DNA from: CAWFGS01 sp963815535
Lineage (GTDB): Bacteria; Pseudomonadota; Alphaproteobacteria; Sphingomonadales; Sphingomonadaceae
Direction: 5' to 3'
Length of the DNA stretch: 64,000 bases
NCBI GenBank assembly: GCA_963815535.1
Contig: CAWFGS010000006.1
Location: forward strand, 62,001-126,000
Shown here: in pieces, positions 1 to 8,012 of the stretch
How positions within the stretch are numbered: position 1 is the first letter of the stretch
Layout: each line of letters opens with the position of its first letter
Program-made: the position numbers and the translations under genes
The notes under the pieces: generated by a model
Told to the model about the DNA's origin: nothing
The model's database searches: none
What the model saw: only the letters and a program-made list of their open reading frames with translations

Positions 1-1087
1 CATTCCGTCTCCGCTTCCGGTTCGGATTGCGCCGAATTTTGCGCAGGGGCGGGCGCGCGTTCCTTCTCCTTGCGGGCGGGAATGAACGCATCGACCTGCT
101 GCCCGACACGGAACAGGCCGTCGGTCTGCGGCAGTTGATAGATCAGCTGCATCACGCGCACATCGACCCGCTCTGCCGCCGTATTGGTCAGCGACCGTTT
201 GGGCACGACCAGCGGTTCGGCGCGGACATAGGCGGCTTTCACCTGACGCCCGGCTGCGCCGCGCGGGACTTACGGTGGCAGGTTCGCCCAAGCGCGACCC
301 GGGCAATCTCGTTCTCGTCGATATCGATGCGGATATGCATCGGGCGGGTCTGGCCCATCTGGATGTAAGTCGCGCCGGTGCTGCCGGGGCCGGACGCCTG
401 AACGAATTCGCCGGGACGGATATTCACAGCCAGAATTTCGCCCGCGATCGGCGCGCGCACGATCAGGCGGCCCAGTTCCGTTCGGGTGCTCGATGTGCTG
501 GCCTGCGCGCTTCGCAACCGTGCCTGGGCGGCGGACAGCCGCGCTTCGGCAACCTGTCGCCGTTCGCGCGCGCCGTTCGCCTCGCCTTCCGCGCGGATGA
601 CTTCGGCGCGGCTGACGGCGGCGGAATCGGTCACGTTGCGATACAGCGCAAGCTGGCGTTCCGCGATCGTCTGCGCGTTGCGCGCTTCGGTTATGGCGGC
701 GCGAGCCTCCGTTATGGCGGCGCGCGCTTCACCCACGCCGGCCTGCGTTTCGTTCAGTTGCGCGCGGGCGGACCGGTCGTCCACACTGAATAGCGGCTGC
801 CCCTTTTCCACGTAGTCGCCCGGCTGGACGCGCAGATCGGTGACGAGGCCGGACAGGGCGGTGCCGATATCGATCGTTTCGCTGGATGGTTCCACCACGC
901 CCGCGCCCGCGACCCGTGGTGCGTCCGCCAGTTCGCCGGTGGCGCGCGGCGGCTCGTTATCCGGCTCCTCGATCATGCGGTCGGGCTGGCCGTTCCAGAT
1001 GAAGATCGCAGCAATGACCAGACCGATGATTGCGATGATCGGCAACAGCTTGCGGGAAAAGCTGAAATCGTCAGGGAGTAGCGACAT
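1..1087 (-). CDS. HlyD/DevB-type periplasmic adaptor of an ABC exporter, frame broken twice
   Basis: Membrane-fusion subunit that should link the ABC permease next door to an outer-membrane channel. Residues 1-33 hold one N-terminal membrane anchor. A biotinyl-lipoyl-like half follows (AGAGVVEPSSETIDIGTAL, then GDYVEKGQPLF), then a coiled coil containing a tandem AAITEAR duplication, then the second lipoyl half (LIVRAPIAGEIL). The frame breaks after MHIRIDIDENEIARVALG. Removing one base from the C run at 287-289 and one from the G run at 265-267 restores a continuous frame (PRGAAGRQVKAAYVRAEP onward) to the window edge. The last codons end in GAA-TG, so a TGA stop probably uses the base just outside the window, overlapping an ATG of a next gene at 3-1. 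Forms an operon with the ATPase and permease upstream. I infer sequencing error and a working gene. Confidence 0.8.
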
Positions 1088-1123
1088 GGAGCATCCTCGA
1101 ACATGGGGAGGGGGTGAAATGGG

Positions 1124-1873
1124 TCATTCGGCTTCGTCCGCACCGGCATCCGCCAGGTCGTCGTCGTTCGGCATTTCGGTGCCGTCATGGGTGATGCGTC
1201 CATCTTCCAGCACCAGAATGCGGTCCGCGAGATCGAAGATGCGGTTGTCGTGCGTGACGATGATGACGCTGCGATCTTCCGCCACGGCGACTTCGCGCAG
1301 CAGGTCCATCACGCGCCGCCCGGATTTCGCGTCGAGCGCGGCGGTCGGTTCGTCGCATACGATCAGACGCGGTTCGTGAACCAGCGCGCGGGCGATGGCG
1401 ACGCGCTGCTGCTGGCCGCCCGACAGCTGGTTGGGCAATTTGTCCGCCTGATCGCCGATATTGAGCTTCTCCAGCATATCGACCGCCTTGGCGCGGGCTT
1501 CCTTGCGATCGACGCCTTGCGCGATCAGCGGCACGGCCGCGTTCGATGCCGCATCGATGCTGGGGATCAGATTGTACTGCTGAAAAATGAAGCCGATATT
1601 GGCGAGGCGAAATTCGACCAGCTGCGTGTCCGACAGGTTGTAAATGTCCGTGCCGAACACTTCGACTTCCCCCTCGGTCGGCCACAGAATGCCGCACATG
1701 ATGGAAATCATGGTGGTTTTGCCGGACCCGGATTCGCCGACCAGATAGGTCAGTTCGCCCGGCTTCACGTCCAGGTCGATGCCGTGCAACACGGTGATCG
1801 TCTGCTGCCCCGCCTGAAAATCGCGCGTCACGCCGCGCGTCGAAATCGCGACGGTCTGCGCGTTGTCCGCCAC
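1124..1873 (-). CDS. ABC transporter ATP-binding protein, DevA/LolD/MacB type
   Basis: Nucleotide-binding subunit energising the FtsX-like permease encoded immediately upstream. The 249 residues carry a Walker A (GESGSGKTT, residues 46-54), a Q-loop (FQQ near 97-99), the signature LSGGQQQR (150-157), a Walker B (LIVCDEPT, 170-177) and a switch histidine (VTHDNR). An acidic C-terminal tail follows. The family is that of LolD, MacB and DevA, which typically power mechanotransmission exporters rather than classical substrate pumps. It lies 18 nt after the permease stop and 36 nt before the adaptor start, consistent with one transcript. The substrate cannot be read from the sequence. Confidence 0.9.
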   Translation of the reverse strand: MADNAQTVAISTRGVTRDFQAGQQTITVLHGIDLDVKPGELTYLVGESGSGKTTMISIMCGILWPTEGEVEVFGTDIYNLSDTQLVEFRLANIGFIFQQYNLIPSIDAASNAAVPLIAQGVDRKEARAKAVDMLEKLNIGDQADKLPNQLSGGQQQRVAIARALVHEPRLIVCDEPTAALDAKSGRRVMDLLREVAVAEDRSVIIVTHDNRIFDLADRILVLEDGRITHDGTEMPNDDDLADAGADEAE

Positions 1874-1891
1874 ATCGGTGTCTCGCGCCGC

Positions 1892-3034
1892 TCACCGAAA
1901 CACCGCCGCCGGTTCGGTTTTCAGCACGCTACGCAGGGCCAGCCAACCGGTCAGCGCCAGAATAATCAGCACCGCCGCCAGCGATATCAGCGGGATCTGC
2001 CAGGGGATGTAGAACCCCTTGAACGTCGGCACGCTGGAAAAGGCATAGATGAACAGCACCGTTCCGATCACGCCGATGCCATACCCGATCAGGCCGACCA
2101 GCCCCGCCTGCGCCGCCACCATGCCGCGTATTTTCGCGTTGGTGACACCGATCGCTTTCAAGGCGCCGAATTGTTTGATGTTGTCGCGGATGAACAGGCT
2201 GAACGTCAGTCCGACGATCGCAACCCCGACGATAAAGCCGAGCACCACGGTAATTCCGAAATTGAGAGGGATGCCGGTGTTCTCGATAATGAAATCGACG
2301 CCGTCGGTGGCGAAATCGTCGCGAGTGCGGGCGCGCAGGCCGGTCTGTTCGGCGATGCGGCTGGTCAATTCTTCCGGCGTCACGCCTGGCGCAGCTTTGG
2401 CGAGGACGAAGCTCAACCGGTTGCGCGTGCCGGGCACGTATCCCAACGCTTGCGAAAACTTGGTGTAAAGGGTGACCTGGCTGGTAAAGCTGGGAATGGA
2501 ATCGGCGATGCCGCGGATGACCGCGCGCTGATCGTTCAGTTCCAGTCGCGCGCCGATCGGGCTTTCTTCGGGCGGGAACAGCTTGCCCGCACCGACATCG
2601 TCGATAATTACGGAATCGGGCGCGGACAGGACGGACGTGTCCCCTTCGATCATGCGTTTGGGCAGGCCGATCAGGGTCGCATCGTCCACTCCGATAACCG
2701 ACACGCCTTCCAGATCGCCTTCGCTGGTGCGGACCGACGCGGTCGCGCGCAGATGCGGCACGGCCCATTCCACCCCATCGACCGACCGCACGGCATCCAG
2801 TGCGGTGGAGGGCATGGGAAAGTTCACGTCCGTCGTGCGCGACACCCCGTCCATCACCCACACATCGGCGGTCGGCACGTTGTACACTCCGCTCGATCCG
2901 CGCTCCACCAGATTGACGAAGATCGTCAGCTGTTGCGTGATGAGGAGGGTGGAAAAACCGATCCCGAACAGCAGGCCATAGAATTTCTGCTTGTCGCCGG
3001 TCAGCATTCGGATCGCGATCCAGATCATCGGCAA
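1892..3034 (-). CDS. FtsX-like ABC permease, DevC type
   Basis: Inner-membrane permease of the DevBCA-type exporter. It has one N-terminal membrane helix (LLFGIGFSTLLITQQLTIF), a large periplasmic domain of about 200 residues, and three C-terminal helices (GITVVLGFIVGVAIVGLTF, AGLVGLIGYGIGVIGTVLF, PLISLAAVLIILALTGWLA), which is the MacB/FtsX topology. Translation may start at TTG 3034 or at ATG 3028 two codons later; the ATG begins with MIWIAIRML. It is the first gene of the operon and is divergent from a TetR gene. A TTGACA element and a palindrome lie upstream, so repression by that TetR is likely. Confidence 0.88.
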   Translation of the reverse strand: MPMIWIAIRMLTGDKQKFYGLLFGIGFSTLLITQQLTIFVNLVERGSSGVYNVPTADVWVMDGVSRTTDVNFPMPSTALDAVRSVDGVEWAVPHLRATASVRTSEGDLEGVSVIGVDDATLIGLPKRMIEGDTSVLSAPDSVIIDDVGAGKLFPPEESPIGARLELNDQRAVIRGIADSIPSFTSQVTLYTKFSQALGYVPGTRNRLSFVLAKAAPGVTPEELTSRIAEQTGLRARTRDDFATDGVDFIIENTGIPLNFGITVVLGFIVGVAIVGLTFSLFIRDNIKQFGALKAIGVTNAKIRGMVAAQAGLVGLIGYGIGVIGTVLFIYAFSSVPTFKGFYIPWQIPLISLAAVLIILALTGWLALRSVLKTEPAAVFR

Positions 3035-3095
3035 GCTCGTTTCCAGGGCGGCTTGTGCAATGATCGCACATCGGCCATTGTTGAACGGAAGCGTT

Positions 3096-3124
3096 TAACT
3101 GAACGGGGCCGTATAGTTTGTCAA
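3096..3124 (-). promoter_or_regulatory. Candidate promoter of the ABC exporter operon
   Basis: On the minus strand a perfect TTGACA (3124-3119) is followed after 17 bases by a weak CAGTTA (3101-3096). The palindromic operator occupies the spacer, so a bound repressor would block polymerase. The -10 match is poor, so the assignment rests mainly on the -35 and the position. Confidence 0.4.
3098..3117. promoter_or_regulatory. Palindromic operator between the ABC exporter and its TetR gene
   Basis: A 20-base inverted repeat with arms ACTGAACGG and CCGTATAGT separated by GG; seven of nine arm positions pair. It sits in the divergent intergenic region, next to a TTGACA -35 element reading toward the exporter. 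Size and placement are typical of TetR-family operators, so the neighbouring TetR protein is the likely ligand. Inference from position and symmetry only. Confidence 0.55.
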
Positions 3125-3150
3125 CCGAACATTCATCACCTCCGGCGCAA

Positions 3151-3765
3151 ATGTCGGTGATGAAGAAAATGGGCCGCCCCGCCGATACCGAAAAACGCGC
3201 GGCGATCGTTGCGGCGGCGTCGCATTCCTTTTTCGAACACGGCTTTGCGGCAACTTCGATCGAAGGAATTGCAAGCGCGGCGGGCGTTTCCAAAGTCACG
3301 GTTTACAATCACTTCGGCGACAAGCGCGGCCTGTTCGTGGCGGCAGTGGAAAGCGAATGCGAAAAGATGCGCGCCATGTTGCTGTTCGACGAAGGGCAGG
3401 GGCCGTTGCGCGACCGGTTGCAGAGGTTCGGGCGCGCTATGGTCGGTTTCGTCTTTCGCGACGAGATGGTGCGGTTCGAACAGCGCATCGCGGCGGAAAC
3501 CGTAACGGAACCGGAACTCGGCAAGGCGTTCCTGGCATCGGGTCCGCACCGGATCAAGGCGGCGCTGGGCGATCTGTTGAAACGGGCGACTTCGCGTGGT
3601 GAAATCCAGGTGGAGGATACGGCGCAGGCGGCAGAATTGCTGGCCGCCATGTTCAAGGGGATGGCCGATCTGGAACGCCGCTTCGCCGGAACGGTCGATT
3701 GGCAAGCGGCCGATGCGCGAGTGGACGCCGCCGTCGATATGTTCCTGCGCGCCCACGAAACCTGA
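3151..3765 (+). CDS. TetR/AcrR-family transcriptional repressor
   Basis: DNA-binding regulator with an N-terminal helix-turn-helix (TSIEGIASAAGVSKVTVYNHF followed by GDKRGLF) and a C-terminal ligand domain of the AcrR type ending in MFLRAHET. The frame stays open back to a TTG at 3118. I prefer the ATG at 3151 because the upstream palindrome (3098-3117) then lies outside the coding region; ATG 3160 is also possible. Divergent from the DevCAB-type exporter, so it probably represses that operon and itself. The inducing ligand is unknown. Confidence 0.85.
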   Translation: MSVMKKMGRPADTEKRAAIVAAASHSFFEHGFAATSIEGIASAAGVSKVTVYNHFGDKRGLFVAAVESECEKMRAMLLFDEGQGPLRDRLQRFGRAMVGFVFRDEMVRFEQRIAAETVTEPELGKAFLASGPHRIKAALGDLLKRATSRGEIQVEDTAQAAELLAAMFKGMADLERRFAGTVDWQAADARVDAAVDMFLRAHET

Positions 3766-3830
3766 AATCGCGTTGGGGGTTGGGGTGAACAAAAGGTCAA
3801 CGGCAGATCGCCACCGACCGATGTCGGCAA

Positions 3831-3859
3831 CTTGTCATTCACCCTCGCACCCCTACATT
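3831..3859 (+). promoter_or_regulatory. Candidate ftsH promoter, possibly sigma-32-like
   Basis: TTGTCA (3832-3837) and TACATT (3854-3859) are separated by 16 bases, about 30 bases before the ftsH start. The C before the -35 gives CTTGTC and the -10 reads CCTACATT, which resembles alphaproteobacterial heat-shock promoters. ftsH is a known sigma-32 target in other proteobacteria. Assigned by eye only. Confidence 0.4.
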
Positions 3860-3888
3860 GATCCCATACCGTAAGGAATGATGAGTCG

Positions 3889-5853
3889 ATGAGCGATAGT
3901 AACGAACCCCAGGATCCCAATCCTACGCCCAACCCCTGGGCGAAAAGCCTGATGATCTGGGGCGGCGTCTTTGTGGCGCTGTTGCTGCTGGTAAGTATGT
4001 TCGGCGGCGACAACAATGCGCCGGGGACCGAAATCCGTTATTCCGACTTCCGCGAAAAAGTTGCCGAAGGGTCCGTGGAAGAAGTGCAGATCTCCCCCGA
4101 TCGCATTTCCGGCACGTTCAAGAACGAGGCCGCGTTCAGCACGGTTCCCGTCGCCAGCGATACGCAATTGACCACGTTGCTGGAAGAAAACGGCGTCGCA
4201 TATTCGGGCGAACCCGCGCAGCAGATGAATATCCTGTGGGTCATTCTGATCCAGGCTCTGCCCTTCATTCTGATCCTGGGCCTGGCGTTCTTCGCCTTGC
4301 GCCAGATGCAGAAGGGCGGCGGCGCAAGCGGGGCGATGGGCTTCGGCAAATCGAAAGCCAAGCTGTTGACCGAACGCCAGGGCAAAGTGACCTTCGCCGA
4401 TGTCGCGGGCATCGACGAGGCGCGTGAGGAACTGGAAGAGATCGTCGAATTCCTGAAAGATCCGAACCGCTTTTCGAAACTGGGCGGTCAGATACCCAAG
4501 GGCGCGTTGCTTGTCGGCTCGCCGGGTACGGGTAAGACCTTGCTTGCGCGCGCGATTGCGGGCGAGGCGGGCGTTCCGTTCTTCACCATTTCAGGCTCCG
4601 ATTTCGTTGAAATGTTCGTCGGCGTCGGCGCGAGCCGGGTGCGCGACATGTTCGAACAGGCGAAGAAGAATGCGCCATGCATCGTTTTCATCGACGAGAT
4701 CGACGCGGTCGGTCGCCATCGCGGCAACGGCGTCGGCAATTCGAACGACGAACGCGAACAGACCTTGAACCAGCTGCTGGTCGAAATGGACGGGTTCGAA
4801 GCGAACGAGGGCATCATCATCATCGCGGCGACCAACCGGCCCGACGTGTTGGACCCGGCGCTGCTGCGGCCTGGACGGTTCGACCGGCAAGTCGTCGTGC
4901 CCGTGCCCGACATCGATGGTCGCGAGAAAATCCTCGCCGTGCATATGAAGAAGGTTCCGCTTGCGCCCGACGTGAACCCGCGCACCATTGCGCGCGGCAC
5001 ACCCGGCTTTTCCGGGGCGGATTTGGCCAATCTGTGCAACGAGGCCGCGCTGCTGGCCGCTCGCCGGAACAAGCGGCTGGTCGCGATGCAGGAATTCGAA
5101 GACGCCAAGGACAAGGTGATGATGGGCGCGGAACGCCGATCGATGGTCATGACCGACGACGAGAAGAAGATGACCGCCTATCACGAGGCGGGCCATGCGA
5201 TCATCGCGGTGTACGAACCGGCATCCGACCCGATCCACAAGGCGACGATCATCCCACGCGGCCGCGCGCTGGGCATGGTGATGCGTCTGCCGGAACGGGA
5301 CAATTATTCGTACCACCGCGACAAGATGCATGCGAACCTCGCGGTCAGCATGGGCGGGCGTGTGGCGGAAGAAATCATCTTCGGCCATGACAAGGTGAGT
5401 TCCGGCGCTTCGTCCGACATTCAATACGCCACGGACCTTGCGCGCAGCATGGTTACGCAATGGGGCATGTCGGACAAGCTCGGCCCATTGCAGTATGAAT
5501 CCAGCCAGGAAGGGTATCTGGGAATGGGGCAGACCAGCCGCACGATGGCCTCTGCCGACACCAACAAGCTGATCGACAGCGAGATCCGTAGCCTGGTCGA
5601 TGGAGCGCATGAACGCGCGACCAAAATCCTGAACGACAAGGAAAAGGAACTGCACCTTCTCGCCCAGTCGATGCTGGAATATGAAACGCTGACGGGCGAC
5701 GAGATCAAGCAATTGCTCGAAGGTGGTGCGATCGATCGCCCGGATGAACCGAAAGGGCCGGTGCAAGTAAAGCCGGTGCACGGTTCCGCCATTCCCAAAT
5801 CGGGCAAGAAGTTCGGTGGCGGCACGGACGGGGCGGCGCCTCAGGGGGCCTGA
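3889..5853 (+). CDS. ftsH: ATP-dependent zinc metalloprotease FtsH
   Basis: Membrane-anchored AAA+ protease that degrades misassembled membrane proteins and short-lived regulators. Order of parts in 654 residues: first helix about 20-37, periplasmic domain about 40-113, second helix about 115-137, AAA module with Walker A GSPGTGKT (210-217), Walker B IVFIDEIDA, second region of homology ending ALLRPGRFDR, then the M41 peptidase domain with the zinc motif HEAGH at about 432-436. Walker A has Ser where GPPGTGKT is usual, a mild variant. The C-terminus is Gly/Lys-rich and probably unstructured. It stands alone, with its own candidate promoter and a downstream terminator. Confidence 0.98.
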   Translation: MSDSNEPQDPNPTPNPWAKSLMIWGGVFVALLLLVSMFGGDNNAPGTEIRYSDFREKVAEGSVEEVQISPDRISGTFKNEAAFSTVPVASDTQLTTLLEENGVAYSGEPAQQMNILWVILIQALPFILILGLAFFALRQMQKGGGASGAMGFGKSKAKLLTERQGKVTFADVAGIDEAREELEEIVEFLKDPNRFSKLGGQIPKGALLVGSPGTGKTLLARAIAGEAGVPFFTISGSDFVEMFVGVGASRVRDMFEQAKKNAPCIVFIDEIDAVGRHRGNGVGNSNDEREQTLNQLLVEMDGFEANEGIIIIAATNRPDVLDPALLRPGRFDRQVVVPVPDIDGREKILAVHMKKVPLAPDVNPRTIARGTPGFSGADLANLCNEAALLAARRNKRLVAMQEFEDAKDKVMMGAERRSMVMTDDEKKMTAYHEAGHAIIAVYEPASDPIHKATIIPRGRALGMVMRLPERDNYSYHRDKMHANLAVSMGGRVAEEIIFGHDKVSSGASSDIQYATDLARSMVTQWGMSDKLGPLQYESSQEGYLGMGQTSRTMASADTNKLIDSEIRSLVDGAHERATKILNDKEKELHLLAQSMLEYETLTGDEIKQLLEGGAIDRPDEPKGPVQVKPVHGSAIPKSGKKFGGGTDGAAPQGA

Positions 5854-5888
5854 CCTACCACGACCTGCATGCGTTATGAACAAAACGA

Positions 5889-5925
5889 AGGCTCCCGCTC
5901 CTTATAGGACGGGGGCCTTTTGTTT
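5889..5925 (+). terminator. Rho-independent terminator after ftsH
   Basis: An imperfect G+C-rich hairpin (GGCTCCCGCTCC paired with GGACGGGGGCC around a TTATA loop) is followed by CTTTTGTTT. It lies 35 bases after the ftsH stop, in the right orientation to end that transcript. Confidence 0.8.
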
Positions 5926-6056
5926 GTGGTTTTTGGCAAGTTTTGCGCGGGGCGTTCGCCAGGCAACAGGGTCGTGAACAATCAGATCAAGCCGTCCCCA
6001 TGCGGCGCACGACGTAGTGTAAGGCGCAACAGGCCGGGTCGGACTTACGCTTGTGG

Positions 6057-7142
6057 CTAGCTGGCGACCATCACGGTCAGGCCTATCGCAAACACGGTAA
6101 TTACCACCCAGCAAAACGTGCCCAGGACCAATGTTCGCCATATCGCGCCGAAACGGTTCAGGCCGTATGTTCCGCGCAACTGGCGATACAGGTGGAACGG
6201 CGCATATAGCGGCAACAGTGCCGCCATGGCTATGATATCGAAATACCCGGCGATGCTGGCAATCAGTACCAGCAGCAACATGAACGCGATGGAGTAGGTC
6301 ACGAACACCGTGTGGTCGTACATTCGCAATCGCCGCGAAAACGGGAACATCAGCCACACGAACGGCACGCTGAGCGGTATCAGCAACCAAGCGAATTTGT
6401 AGGCGTTGGTCTGCGCCTTGTAGATCAGCAATTGCGGGTTCCTCTTTGCCTTCTCCCACGCATTGCGCACGGCATCCTCGTCGATCGGACCGGCGGTTTG
6501 CAGGTTCGGCATGTCGTCATCGCTGGCATTCTTTCTTGCGCCCGCAAGCTGCATCGCCACCCCGACCGCATCGCGCTGGGTTTCGATGTCCGCTACCCGC
6601 TCTTCCAGTTCGGTAGTCGGTGTTTCATCCGTGCGGGCCTCGATCAGATCGGATTGCACATCGGCCAGCTCCACCCCCAGCGCGGCATACGCCTCGCGCA
6701 TTTCCTGCGCGGTATCGGGATCGGCTTCAAAACCGATATCCGCCCCACTGCCCAGCGCGCTGAATGCGGCATAGGTCAGAAACACCACGAACAGGAACAG
6801 CGCGATGGGGCTGATATATTTCGCACGCTTCCCATCAATGTACTCGCGCGTCAGCACGCCGGGCCGCCATGCGAGCGATGGCAGGGTGCGCCACAATTTG
6901 CCCTCGAAATGCAGGACGCCGTGCATCAGATCGTGGAAAAACGCGCTCAGGGTGCGGTGGATATCGCCCCGCTGGCCGCATTGGTGGCAATGGCTGCCGA
7001 CCAGATCGGCATCGCAATTCAGGCAATGTACGCCCTTCGCTTCGTGCGCGCTACGGGCACTTTCGCCATGATCGGGCTCCATCGCCCGCGCGGCGATACC
7101 TCCCGTCGCAGCATCCGCCACCGCTTCGCCAAAATCGCTCAT
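6057..7142 (-). CDS. DUF3667 zinc-ribbon membrane protein
   Basis: Function unknown. Near the N-terminus lies a four-cysteine zinc ribbon (CLNCDADLVGSHCHQCGQ, C-x2-C-x8-C-x2-C), typical of DUF3667. A hydrophobic helix follows (ISPIALFLFVVFLTYAAF), then an acidic, coiled-coil-like stretch of about 120 residues (VADIETQRDAVGVAMQLA), then three or four helices at the C-terminus. The start ATG 7142 (MSDFGEA) puts the ribbon near residue 40; an upstream ATG at 7166 is possible. It is convergent with ftsH. The topology suggests a cytoplasmic ribbon with most of the mass in the membrane. No substrate or partner can be inferred. Confidence 0.75.
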   Translation of the reverse strand: MSDFGEAVADAATGGIAARAMEPDHGESARSAHEAKGVHCLNCDADLVGSHCHQCGQRGDIHRTLSAFFHDLMHGVLHFEGKLWRTLPSLAWRPGVLTREYIDGKRAKYISPIALFLFVVFLTYAAFSALGSGADIGFEADPDTAQEMREAYAALGVELADVQSDLIEARTDETPTTELEERVADIETQRDAVGVAMQLAGARKNASDDDMPNLQTAGPIDEDAVRNAWEKAKRNPQLLIYKAQTNAYKFAWLLIPLSVPFVWLMFPFSRRLRMYDHTVFVTYSIAFMLLLVLIASIAGYFDIIAMAALLPLYAPFHLYRQLRGTYGLNRFGAIWRTLVLGTFCWVVITVFAIGLTVMVAS

Positions 7143-7251
7143 CCCGTCACCATGGGTTGGGATCATAGCGCGATGTGGGGCGCCGCGTCGATAGGCGGAT
7201 CAAGCGGGAACAAGGTAGGAACATCCCCGTTTGTTGGGAAAGGAGATTTCT

Positions 7252-7488
7252 ATGACTGCCCCGACCCCAAGCGAACATCCCAAGACCGAACCCGTTTCCA
7301 ATGCGGTGAAAGACCCGGACAATTGGACCACCGGCGATGAAAAGATGACCGGCGCGCAAGCGAGCTATCTCAAGACGTTGTATGAGGAAGCGGGCGATGC
7401 GGACGGTTTCGATCCCGAAATGACCAAAGCCGACGCATCGAAGAAAATCGACGAATTGCAGAACGAAACGGGTCGCGGAACGGATTGA
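7252..7488 (+). CDS. DUF3072 small acidic protein
   Basis: A 78-residue soluble protein of the DUF3072 family, recognised from NAVKDPDNWTTGDEKMTGAQ followed by ASYLKTLYEEAG. Function unknown; the composition resembles small stress-associated proteins, but that is speculation. The start is well set by a strong AGGAG at 7241-7245, six bases before the ATG. No cysteines, membrane segments or signal peptide. It stands alone and ends at a shared bidirectional terminator facing rpoZ. Confidence 0.8.
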   Translation: MTAPTPSEHPKTEPVSNAVKDPDNWTTGDEKMTGAQASYLKTLYEEAGDADGFDPEMTKADASKKIDELQNETGRGTD

Positions 7489-7518
7489 TCCGCCGCCCGG
7501 TTCGATAGGCTGAAAACG

Positions 7519-7553
7519 ACGATGGCCGCCCCTATGAAGGGGGCGGCCATCGT
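7519..7553. terminator. Bidirectional terminator between the DUF3072 gene and rpoZ
   Basis: A long near-perfect hairpin, ACGATGGCCGCCCC / GGGGGCGGCCATCGT around TATGAA, sits between two convergent genes. The T-run is short on both sides, but stem strength and position support termination in both directions. Confidence 0.75.
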
Positions 7554-7592
7554 TGTGTATGGTAATCAATTACAGCCGGGGACGGGCATCCG

Positions 7593-7937
7593 TCAGCCTT
7601 CGTAATCGGACCCGATCGAGGTGGAGCGGACAGGGGCCGATGCGGTGATCCGCAACGCTTCGGCGGATTGGCTCAGCGAACCGATTTCATCCGCTTCGTC
7701 TTCGTCGTCGGGCAGGATTTTCTGCAACCCGCTGATGACGCTTTCTTTCAATTCCTTGGGCTTGACGGTGCTTTCGGCGATTTCGCGCAAAGCGACGACC
7801 GGGTTCTTGTCGCGATCCTTGTCCACGGTCATTTCCGCGCCGCCCGAAATATCGCGCGCGCGTTGCGACGCCAGCAGCACCAGATCGAAACGGTTGGGGA
7901 TCTTATCGACGCAATCTTCGACGGTAACGCGTGCCAT
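7593..7937 (-). CDS. rpoZ: RNA polymerase omega subunit RpoZ
   Basis: Small RNA polymerase subunit that helps fold and assemble beta prime. The 114-residue product opens with ARVTVEDCVDKIPNRFDLVL and LASQRARDISGG, the conserved omega core. ALREIA follows and then the variable acidic tail usual in alphaproteobacteria. The start is ATG 7937, preceded by a GGAG ribosome site; the frame is open farther upstream but that extension is not conserved. It follows no obvious partner (spoT, often adjacent, is absent here) and ends at the shared terminator with the DUF3072 gene. Confidence 0.95.
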   Translation of the reverse strand: MARVTVEDCVDKIPNRFDLVLLASQRARDISGGAEMTVDKDRDKNPVVALREIAESTVKPKELKESVISGLQKILPDDEDEADEIGSLSQSAEALRITASAPVRSTSIGSDYEG

Positions 7938-8012
7938 GAGCACTCCGGTAATGATTTGAGGTAAGCCCGGACGGCTACGCTGCGCCGCGGTATAAGTCAA
8001 GATTCGTGCGCG

